64,000 bases of DNA from Ruminococcus flavefaciens (lineage in GTDB: Bacteria; Bacillota; Clostridia; Oscillospirales; Ruminococcaceae), in NCBI GenBank assembly GCA_002309635.1, contig DBXO01000022.1, positions 17,412 to 81,411 of the forward strand, written 5' to 3'. Below the pieces are notes generated by a model. The model was not told the origin of the DNA. It saw nothing but the letters and a program-made list of their open reading frames with translations, and did not search any database. This document shows, one piece after another, positions 1 to 6,032 of this stretch. The position numbers were made by a program, and so were the translations under genes. The first letter of the stretch is position 1; every line of letters begins with the position of its first letter.

Positions 1-1458
1 CCTGCAGGTATGGGTCGTCCGCCAATGAGAGCAGGAGGACCGCCGGAAGGTATTGGTCGTCCGCCAATTGGTGCGGGAGGACCGCCGGAGGGAATGGGCA
101 ATCCACTCGGTAATGCTCCTGTAAGATCACTTATGCTGAAATTTGCTATACCGAGTATTGTCGGTATGCTTGTGAGCGCACTCTACAATATGGTCGATCA
201 GCTCTTTATCGGAAGAGCTGTCGGTACTCTCGGAAATACGGCTACTTCCATTGCTTTTCCGTTTACTACCGCATGTATGGCGCTGGCGCTGCTGCTCGGT
301 ATCGGCGGAGCTTCGTGCTTCAACCTTACAATGGGTATGGGAGACAAGAAGAAAGCTCCGTATTTTGCGGGAAATGCCCTTTCGCTGCTTGTACTGGGCG
401 GAATTATGCTTTCAGTGGTGACGCTTGCATTCCTTGAACCGCTTCTCAGACGTTTCGGCGCTACGGAGGCTGTTATGCCTTATGCAAAGGAATATGTAAG
501 ATATACGGCTATAGGTTTTCCGTTCCTTATACTGACTTCGGGCGGAGGCCATCTTGTAAGAGCTGACGGAAGTCCTGCCATGACAATGATATGCAATGTC
601 ACGGGCGCTGTAATAAATACTATTCTTGATGCTGTATTTATTCTCGGTCTCGGCTGGGGCATGAAGGGAGCTGCCATTGCTACCGTTATCGGTCAGTTTA
701 TTTCCGCTATGATAGTTGTCATCTACTGCTTCAACTTCAAGTCGGTGTATCTCTTCGGCAGGCATCTTCTCCCGTCATTCGGTATAGTGCGCAGGATATG
801 CTCTATTGGTATGGCTTCATGCTTCAATCAGCTTGCAATCGCCATAGTTCAGATAGTTCTCAACAATTCACTCAAGCACTACGGTGCTCTTTCGGAGTAC
901 GGCGCTGATGACCCGATAGCTGTTGCGGGTATCGTTATGAAGGTCAATATGATAGTATTCTCTATCGTTATCGGTCTTGCGCAGGGTACTCAGCCTATCG
1001 AGAGCTTCAATTACGGCGCCAGGAACTACGACAGAGTCAGAAGCGCTTACTGGATGGCTCTTAAAGCGGGACTTGCTATTTCAATAGTTGCTTTTGTGGC
1101 CTTCCAGCTGTTCCCGAGACAGATACTTGGCGTATTTGCAAATAATCAGGCAAGCGAGGGCTATTATGAATTCGGCTCGAAATTCTTCAGAACATTCCTG
1201 TTCTTTACATGGCTCAACTGCTTGCAGCCCATTACTTCCACATTCTTTACGTCAATAGGCAAGTCTGTAAAGGGAATATTCCTGTCGCTTACAAGACAGA
1301 TCATGTTCTTCCTGCCTGTGCTTATCGTACTTCCTATACTCATGGGTATCAACGGTATAACCTATGCCGGTCCTGTTGCAGACGCTCTTTCGGCTGTTGT
1401 GGCTATTGTTATGGCTATGATTGAATTCAGGAACATGAAAGACCTTGAATGGTACTGA
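1..1458 (+). CDS. MATE family multidrug/cation antiporter (5' end outside window)
   Basis: Integral membrane exporter of the MATE family, expected to extrude drugs or metabolites using a Na+ or H+ gradient. After an unusual Pro/Gly-rich N-terminus (about 36 residues seen here) the protein has the MATE start, with the segment MLKFAIPSIVGMLVSALYN, and about twelve hydrophobic helices to the end. The reading frame is open back to base 1 and the codons before the first ATG (base 10) read P-A-G, which continues the repeat, so the true start probably lies upstream. The N-terminal extension holds two 14-residue repeats of the form GRPPxxAGGPPEGx, probably cytoplasmic and disordered. A terminator follows 60 bases downstream. 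The substrate cannot be told from sequence. Confidence 0.9.
   Translation, partial: PAGMGRPPMRAGGPPEGIGRPPIGAGGPPEGMGNPLGNAPVRSLMLKFAIPSIVGMLVSALYNMVDQLFIGRAVGTLGNTATSIAFPFTTACMALALLLGIGGASCFNLTMGMGDKKKAPYFAGNALSLLVLGGIMLSVVTLAFLEPLLRRFGATEAVMPYAKEYVRYTAIGFPFLILTSGGGHLVRADGSPAMTMICNVTGAVINTILDAVFILGLGWGMKGAAIATVIGQFISAMIVVIYCFNFKSVYLFGRHLLPSFGIVRRICSIGMASCFNQLAIAIVQIVLNNSLKHYGALSEYGADDPIAVAGIVMKVNMIVFSIVIGLAQGTQPIESFNYGARNYDRVRSAYWMALKAGLAISIVAFVAFQLFPRQILGVFANNQASEGYYEFGSKFFRTFLFFTWLNCLQPITSTFFTSIGKSVKGIFLSLTRQIMFFLPVLIVLPILMGINGITYAGPVADALSAVVAIVMAMIEFRNMKDLEWY
13..96 (+). repeat. Two 42-bp in-frame tandem repeats in the MATE N-terminus
   Basis: Bases 13-54 and 55-96 are near-identical 42-bp units encoding 14 residues each (GRPPMRAGGPPEGI and GRPPIGAGGPPEGM). 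The preceding bases 1-12 read PAGM, similar to the unit end PEGM, so more copies may lie upstream of the window. Confidence 0.85.
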
Positions 1459-1520
1459 TACAGCGTTGTATTGCTGAAAAATCGTTCTTAGTAAGAGAAA
1501 AGAATAAGTTAAAATAAAAA

Positions 1521-1558
1521 TAAAAATCCTGCGGTATTGATTTATTGCAGGATTTTTG
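1521..1558 (+). terminator. Intrinsic terminator of the MATE gene
   Basis: AAAAATCCTGC and GCAGGATTTTT form a hairpin followed by a T-rich tract. The loop carries the -35 box of the tRNA-Gln promoter. Confidence 0.85.
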
Positions 1559-1565
1559 TTATAAT
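1537..1565 (+). promoter_or_regulatory. Promoter of tRNA-Gln, nested in the upstream terminator
   Basis: TTGATT at 1537-1542 and TATAAT at 1560-1565 are separated by exactly 17 bp. The predicted start site lies about 8 bases before the tRNA. Confidence 0.75.
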
Positions 1566-1579
1566 ATTTTGGTAAGTGT

Positions 1580-1654
1580 TGGGGTATAGCCAAGCGGTAA
1601 GGCACAGGACTTTGACTCCTGCATTCGTGGGTTCAAATCCCGCTGCCCCAACCA
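1580..1654 (+). tRNA. tRNA-Gln (anticodon TTG), CCA encoded
   Basis: A complete cloverleaf: acceptor TGGGGTA pairs with TGCCCCA, anticodon stem CAGGA/TCCTG, loop CTTTGAC with anticodon TTG at 1612-1614, and TTCAAAT T-loop. The 3' ACCA is encoded. It decodes CAA and, by wobble, CAG. It has its own promoter and is followed by a terminator at 1660, so it is a single-tRNA transcription unit. Confidence 0.97.
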
Positions 1655-1659
1655 ACAAC

Positions 1660-1692
1660 GCCCCTCGACTATCGCCGAGGGGCTTAGTTTTT
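1660..1692 (+). terminator. Terminator after tRNA-Gln
   Basis: Perfect 8-bp stem GCCCCTCG/CGAGGGGC (1660-1667 and 1676-1683) followed by TTAGTTTTT. The T-tract merges with the left end of the MITE-like element at 1686. Confidence 0.85.
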
Positions 1693-1801
1693 AGTGATTA
1701 GTTATTTGCAGTATGCCGGGGTGATTCCTTGCAGTACAGAGAGATGTCAGCAAAGCTGACAGAGGGGCGCGGCGTCTGCTGCAGACTGATCACTAAAAAC
1801 T
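1686..1801. mobile_element. MITE-like 116-bp element with 17-bp terminal inverted repeats
   Basis: The left end AGTTTTTAGTGATTAGT (1686-1702) and right end ACTGATCACTAAAAACT (1785-1801) are inverted copies with 16 of 17 matching. No coding capacity. The inside holds two small hairpins, GTCAG/CTGAC (1746-1760) and GTCTGC/GCAGAC (1774-1786). This is the architecture of a non-autonomous miniature element or a REP-like intergenic repeat. No clear target-site duplication was seen and no second copy lies in the window, so mobility is inferred. Confidence 0.55.
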
Positions 1802-1810
1802 CCCGACTAA

Positions 1811-1839
1811 TTGACATTTCAACCGATATATGCTATTAT
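1811..1839 (+). promoter_or_regulatory. Promoter of the dCMP deaminase gene
   Basis: TTGACA (1811-1816), 17-bp spacer, TATTAT (1834-1839). The -35 box starts 10 bp after the end of the MITE-like element. Confidence 0.75.
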
Positions 1840-1875
1840 AAATTATCAATTACGTGATTTTTCGAGGTGAATACG

Positions 1876-2358
1876 ATGAAAAGAAACGATTACATAAGCT
1901 GGGACGAGTACTTCATGGGTATCGCCATGCTCTCTGCGCAGAGAAGCAAGGATAATTCCACGCAGGTTGGAGCATGCATAGTCAATGACCGGCATAAGAT
2001 AGTTTCCGTGGGCTACAACGGTATGCCCACAGGCTGCAATGATGATGATATGCCCTGGGAGAGGGAGGGGGATACGAGCCTTGACACTAAGTACCCCTTT
2101 GTCTGCCACGCGGAGCTAAATGCCATACTCAACAGCAGCTTCGGCAGTCTCAGTGGCTGCACTCTCTATGTTACACTTTTTCCCTGCAACGAGTGCGCAA
2201 AGGCTATCATACAGTCAGGGATAAAGCGTGTTGTATACTATAACAACAAATATGCTGGCACAGAGGCTGTCAGGGCTTCGTGCATTCTTTTCAATAAATG
2301 CGGTATCGAGACCGTGGAGTATATCCCGAGCGGCAAGGATATCGTTCTTTCCGTATGA
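1876..2358 (+). CDS. Deoxycytidylate (dCMP) deaminase
   Basis: Cytosolic zinc enzyme that deaminates dCMP to dUMP, feeding thymidylate synthesis; the family includes ComEB. The zinc site is visible: His-Ala-Glu in VCHAELNAI and the paired cysteines in FPCNEC. About 160 residues is the normal family length. The ATG at 1876 is chosen because GAGGTG at 1864-1869 is placed 6 bases before it; the GTG at 1867 is part of that ribosome binding site. A related cytidine-type deaminase with other specificity is possible but less likely. Confidence 0.88.
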   Translation: MKRNDYISWDEYFMGIAMLSAQRSKDNSTQVGACIVNDRHKIVSVGYNGMPTGCNDDDMPWEREGDTSLDTKYPFVCHAELNAILNSSFGSLSGCTLYVTLFPCNECAKAIIQSGIKRVVYYNNKYAGTEAVRASCILFNKCGIETVEYIPSGKDIVLSV

Positions 2359-2369
2359 GGTGGAAAATT

Positions 2370-2405
2370 ATGGTGATAAAACGAATTAACTGCTCGGTGC
2401 GGTAA
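2370..2405 (+). CDS. Putative 11-codon ORF upstream of the radical SAM gene
   Basis: A GAGGTGG ribosome binding site (2357-2363, overlapping the deaminase stop) sits 6 bases before ATG 2370, which opens MVIKRINCSVR and stops at TAA 2403. It lies 85 bases upstream of the radical SAM gene. It could be a leader peptide, a very short peptide substrate, or a chance ORF. Two mutually exclusive hairpins follow (2393-2424 and 2408-2438). Confidence 0.3.
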   Translation: MVIKRINCSVR

Positions 2406-2490
2406 GAGGGAACGGCACACCGAGTAAGAAATGTTCCCGTACTGCGCCGATAGGTCGAAAAAATAAGATTATCACAAAGGAGCAGTTATT

Positions 2491-3240
2491 ATGAATGTTT
2501 ATCTGAAAAATCTTGAAAGAATAGAATTTGTCGTTACTATGGGCTGTACGGGACGCTGTATACATTGCAGCGAGGGCGGCCATGCTTTCGGCGGCGAGCA
2601 CATTGACGGAGAAACTGCGGCAAAAGCAGTTTCTGAGGTGTGCATGCACTATGATATAAAGTCGCTTATGACCTTCGGCGGAGAGCCTCTTCTCTATCCT
2701 GAAACTGTCTGCTGTATACACAGAGCAGCTGTGCTTGCAGGCATTGGAGAGCGTGAACTCATCACAAACGGCTTTTTCAGCCGCGACAGGGCGAGGATAA
2801 ATGAGGTCGCTGCTATGATAGCTGAAAGCGGCGTGAACCGCTTGCTGCTTTCAGTTGACGCTTTTCATCAGGAAACGATACCCCTTGAGCCTGTGGAGTA
2901 TTTTGCGGAATGCATAAGGGATTCGGGCGTTCCTATGGAGCTAAGTCCTGCATGGCTCGTCAGTACTGAAAGCGACAACCCATATAACGCCAGAACAAGG
3001 GAGCTTCTTGGAAGTTTTGAACGCAGAGGCTTCTTGATTGGTCGTGGAAATGTTATTTTTCCGCAGGGAAATGCCAAAAAGTATCTGGCAGAGTACTTCA
3101 TCGGTGAAGATGCGCCGAAGAATCCGTATGAGGACGCCCCTCATGATATACGGGCGCTCTGCTTCGACCCTGACGGAACAGTTCTCGGCGGAAATGTTTA
3201 TAAAGACGGTATAATGGATATTATTGAAGCTTACAGATAA
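2491..3240 (+). CDS. Radical SAM protein, function unknown
   Basis: The N-terminal motif CTGRCIHC supplies Cys19, Cys23 and Cys26, the CxxxCxxC ligands of the [4Fe-4S] cluster that cleaves S-adenosylmethionine. TFGGEPLLYPE matches the SAM-binding GGE motif. At 249 residues it is a bare radical SAM barrel; a lone CFDPDGTV near the C-terminus resembles the start of a SPASM domain but the cysteine set is missing. AAAGGAG lies 9 bases before the ATG, and a strong bidirectional terminator follows. The substrate is unknown. The small ORF upstream raises, but does not prove, a peptide substrate. Confidence 0.85.
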   Translation: MNVYLKNLERIEFVVTMGCTGRCIHCSEGGHAFGGEHIDGETAAKAVSEVCMHYDIKSLMTFGGEPLLYPETVCCIHRAAVLAGIGERELITNGFFSRDRARINEVAAMIAESGVNRLLLSVDAFHQETIPLEPVEYFAECIRDSGVPMELSPAWLVSTESDNPYNARTRELLGSFERRGFLIGRGNVIFPQGNAKKYLAEYFIGEDAPKNPYEDAPHDIRALCFDPDGTVLGGNVYKDGIMDIIEAYR

Positions 3241-3246
3241 AGTTAA

Positions 3247-3288
3247 GCCGCAGTATTTCACTGAAATACTGCGGCTTTTGGTTTTTTG
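3247..3288. terminator. Bidirectional terminator between the radical SAM and GH25 genes
   Basis: Perfect 13-bp stem GCCGCAGTATTTC/GAAATACTGCGGC with a 3-base loop, then TTTTGGTTTTTT. It serves the plus-strand gene and possibly the convergent GH25 gene. Confidence 0.9.
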
Positions 3289-3317
3289 TCCGGCAGATTA
3301 TCGGAGTTTAGGACAAA

Positions 3318-4622
3318 TCAGGAAACAGGCTTGTTCATGTATTGTATATCCATATCCACATCGCCGTTTATTCCTGGAATATGTCCGCAGGAGCTTGCCT
3401 GCCATATTGCGTACTCGCCTGTATAATCCGTGTAATCCACAAAGTGTGCCAGCCATACGGGAGCTATGGATTTTGAACGCTCGCTCCATATATTATTCAG
3501 GAAGTTCTTGCTGCTGTAGAGTATGGGGGTATAGCCCTGCTTCCTTACCTCGTCGGCAAAGGCCTCGTATATGTCGTTGAGGTCCTTTATGCTCATGCCG
3601 TACTTCTGGAAGTTTGCGAATTCCTCCCAGTCAAAGGCTATAGGCATCTGAAGATTCTGTCCGCCCAGCTGCTCGACTACCCAGCGGGCGTGTTCGCGTA
3701 CTCCGTTTATGGTATTGTCGGTGGTGTAGAAGTAAACGCCCACGTCAAGCCCAGCGGCTTTTGCCTTTTCAAGGTTTTCCCTGAAGCGGTCATCAAGCTT
3801 TACTTCGCTGTAATAATATCCCGCACGTATCATTACGAAGCTGCACCCTGCATCGCGCACTGCATTGAAATCAACGTCGTTCTGCCATACGGATACGTCT
3901 ATTCCGAAGCGGACGTCACTGTCCTGATAGCGCTGTATGAAGTCACTGTAGTTTATGCGGGGATTATCGTCAACAGCGCGGGGTATCTCTTCCACAACGT
4001 TTATGGTAAGGTCCCAGGTTGAGGAATTCCCCGAACTGTCAGTAACTGTTGCGATGAGAGGATATGCTCCAACAGTGTCAGCATCTACTATGCCGGAGTA
4101 TGTCAGTGTTGGGTGTCTGTCGAAATTGTCGCCGTAGCCTACATAATCGTTGATATCGAAGGGAGAGCCTGCCTTGTGGTTCAGGTCCCAGCCTGCGTTG
4201 ATTATTGTTGGTTCTGTGGTATCCGTTACGGAATAGGTCAGCTTCTGTGCAAACTCGCCGCCGTTGTAAAGATATGGGATATCCACCTCATAAATGCCTG
4301 TATCGGAGGTATTCAGCATTATACTGCCGTCCTTGAGCTCAACGTTCCTGTCGGTAATGAACTCATCAAGGGTGATATCAGAGCATACCTCAACTGTTTC
4401 CATGCCTGTAAGCACAAGATCGGTCGGAGGATCGATCTTTTTTGTTGTGGTAGATGTGGAGGTTGTAGTTGCTTTGGCGGTAGAGGAAGTTGTATTCAAC
4501 GCAGTTGAAGAAGTGCCCGGGTCGTTTGCATTTTTGTAATTATCAGAGTCCTTTTTATTGCCTCCGCAGGCTGCAAGCAGGCAGACTGACGCTATAACAG
4601 GGAAAATGTATTTTAACTTCAT
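3318..4622 (-). CDS. GH25 lysozyme-like lipoprotein with an Ig-like domain
   Basis: Secreted, membrane-anchored muramidase-type enzyme that should cut the MurNAc-GlcNAc bond in peptidoglycan. The lipoprotein signal is MKLKYIFPVIASVCLLAACGG, followed by a Ser/Thr/Lys-rich linker (about residues 25-65), a region ending in a bacterial Ig-like domain (about 70-230), and a C-terminal GH25 barrel of about 190 residues. Catalytic acids are visible in FGIDVSVWQ and AFDWEEF (the DxE pair). The start at 4622 is set by the lipobox and by AAAGG 9 bases upstream; a longer in-frame extension would have no signal peptide. A palindrome (AAATTGG-TCGT-CCAATTT) lies in its leader. Confidence 0.9.
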   Translation of the reverse strand: MKLKYIFPVIASVCLLAACGGNKKDSDNYKNANDPGTSSTALNTTSSTAKATTTSTSTTTKKIDPPTDLVLTGMETVEVCSDITLDEFITDRNVELKDGSIMLNTSDTGIYEVDIPYLYNGGEFAQKLTYSVTDTTEPTIINAGWDLNHKAGSPFDINDYVGYGDNFDRHPTLTYSGIVDADTVGAYPLIATVTDSSGNSSTWDLTINVVEEIPRAVDDNPRINYSDFIQRYQDSDVRFGIDVSVWQNDVDFNAVRDAGCSFVMIRAGYYYSEVKLDDRFRENLEKAKAAGLDVGVYFYTTDNTINGVREHARWVVEQLGGQNLQMPIAFDWEEFANFQKYGMSIKDLNDIYEAFADEVRKQGYTPILYSSKNFLNNIWSERSKSIAPVWLAHFVDYTDYTGEYAIWQASSCGHIPGINGDVDMDIQYMNKPVS

Positions 4623-4644
4623 TTTTATACCTTTCGTTCTCGGA

Positions 4645-4662
4645 AAATTGGTCGTCCAATTT
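4645..4662. promoter_or_regulatory. Perfect palindrome in the GH25 gene leader
   Basis: AAATTGG TCGT CCAATTT has 7-bp arms between the GH25 promoter and its ribosome binding site. It could be an operator or an mRNA hairpin. No regulator in the window is obviously linked to it. Confidence 0.5.
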
Positions 4663-4676
4663 GAAAAATGGGCGTT

Positions 4677-4705
4677 ATAATCAGTTTTTGTATTTTTTAT
4701 GTCAA
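4677..4705 (-). promoter_or_regulatory. Promoter of the GH25 lipoprotein gene
   Basis: On the minus strand TTGACA (4700-4705), 17-bp spacer, GATTAT (4677-4682). Confidence 0.6.
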
Positions 4706-4912
4706 ATATGCTCGAAAAACTTTTATAAGTATAACATACAATTACTGAAAATGCAACAGTCACGGGACATTTTTCGGCTTTTTTGTTTGAAGTTATCAAA
4801 AAAACGCGAAGAAAGCTGCTTCTTACCGGTCATATGAAATATTCACTTTTCTTCAATAATATATGATATTCTGTCACCTTTGGGTGTTCTTTCGTGTAAT
4901 GAACGTGAAAGC

Positions 4913-4941
4913 TTGACTTTAGGCATGAAATGTGATATTAT
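4913..4941 (+). promoter_or_regulatory. Promoter of the structured RNA / amidohydrolase transcript
   Basis: TTGACT (4913-4918), 17-bp spacer, TATTAT (4936-4941). The predicted start is near 4948, exactly where the RNA closing helix begins. Confidence 0.75.
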
Positions 4942-4947
4942 TTACTC

Positions 4948-5139
4948 ACAGAGCGAATAAGCGAAAGGGAAGTGATACTCCCGAAGTTACGGCTGCTGCT
5001 GAAGTAGTAAGCGTATGTGTCGGAAAGTGCGGACGATCGGAAACTTAATGTGCACAGGCTGCGTGAGCGGTCTTTTTGTGCTGGGATCCATCGCTCTGCA
5101 TATAATCGTAAGCTGCCGCAGAGTGATCTGCGGTTTTTT
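4948..5139 (+). ncRNA. Structured RNA of about 190 nt, family not identified
   Basis: The transcript starts at a good promoter and ends in a strong intrinsic terminator. An 8-bp helix closes it: CAGAGCGA (4949-4956) with TCGCTCTG (5091-5098). Inside are a hairpin GGGAAGT-GAT-ACTCCC and a possible AAGTT/AACTT helix (4984-4988 with 5042-5046), with purine-rich joining segments of the kind conserved RNAs carry. No T-box sequence, B12 box or FMN, lysine, glycine, SAM or TPP core is present. It may be a free-standing RNA (for example of the raiA type) or an attenuating leader of the amidohydrolase gene 36 bases downstream. I see nothing else in the stretch 4706-4912. Confidence 0.6.
5116..5139 (+). 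terminator. Terminator of the structured RNA
   Basis: CCGCAGA GTGA TCTGCGG followed by six T residues. Confidence 0.9.
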
Positions 5140-5175
5140 CTATTTCACGCTCTGTAAAAACGAAAGGAGTTTTTT

Positions 5176-5928
5176 ATGATAATTGATGCACATTTACATC
5201 TGCCCGTTGACTTCCCCGATCTTGTTTCAAAAAAGCAGGCTCTGCTCAGTGAACTTCGCAGGAACGGCATTGACAGGGGAATAGTTATTGCAGATTCCGA
5301 GCTTGAAAGCGTTATCGGTTCTGTAAGGGACTGTGCGGAGCTTTTCAGTGGAGACAGCGTTATTAAGGTCGTAGCAGGTATAAGCCCCCTTATCAGCTTT
5401 GATGAGCAGCTGCAATTCTGCAGGGAGCTTCTTATTAAAGGCGATATAGTCGGACTGAAGATCTATACCGGTCACGAGCATTTTTATTGTACGGACAGAT
5501 CACTGTTCCCTGTGTATGACCTTGCCGCCGAGTTCGGCGTGCCTGTGCTTTTCCACACCGGCTGGGATGAAGCGCAGTATGCGGCTCCGCTGAAAATGAA
5601 GGGACTCGCACAGAAGCGCAGGGACAACACTTTCGTGTACTGCCACTGCTTCTATCCTTATACTGATGAATGCTTTGAAACGCTCGGCGAATGCGGGAAC
5701 GTGTGGTTCGACACATCGTCGGTTGCGGACGATCCCGAAAAATGTCCCGGGATAAAGGCTTCTCTTGAAAAAGCAATACGACTTATGCCTGAGAGGTTCA
5801 TTTTCGGCTCGGATTTCGGCAGCTGTTCTCAGGAGGCACATATATGCTTTGCGGAAAGTCTTGATATAACCGACAGGCAAAGGGAACTCTTCATGCGTCG
5901 AAATGCGGAATATGTGTACAGACTGTAA
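5176..5928 (+). CDS. Amidohydrolase-family metal-dependent hydrolase
   Basis: Cytosolic TIM-barrel hydrolase of the amidohydrolase superfamily. It starts with the metal-binding motif MIIDAHLHLP (HxH), has His residues in LFHTGWD and YCHCFYP for the central strands, and ends with the catalytic Asp in FGSDFGS. At 250 residues it is a compact member of the amidohydrolase-2 group, whose substrates range from decarboxylation to lactone or phosphotriester hydrolysis; the true substrate cannot be told. AAAGGAG is placed 8 bases before the ATG. It lies directly behind the RNA terminator, so read-through could set its expression. Confidence 0.8.
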   Translation: MIIDAHLHLPVDFPDLVSKKQALLSELRRNGIDRGIVIADSELESVIGSVRDCAELFSGDSVIKVVAGISPLISFDEQLQFCRELLIKGDIVGLKIYTGHEHFYCTDRSLFPVYDLAAEFGVPVLFHTGWDEAQYAAPLKMKGLAQKRRDNTFVYCHCFYPYTDECFETLGECGNVWFDTSSVADDPEKCPGIKASLEKAIRLMPERFIFGSDFGSCSQEAHICFAESLDITDRQRELFMRRNAEYVYRL

Positions 5929-6032
5929 AAACAGCGGAAACTTGTTCCGTGACAGTTGATATTTACCGAAAAATGTGGTATAATCTGATAGAAGAAATTT
6001 TTTTTACTTTTATTTGAAAGGCGGTGAGGTCT

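Noticed and set aside
1686..1801. Integrated element attachment site at the tRNA-Gln 3' end
   Set aside because: No integrase gene and no repeat of the tRNA 3' end lie downstream; the short inverted-repeat element explains the sequence better.
4948..5139. T-box or cobalamin riboswitch before the amidohydrolase gene
   Set aside because: The T-box core sequence and the B12 box are both absent; some GGGAAG and CGGAAA similarity is not enough for a call.
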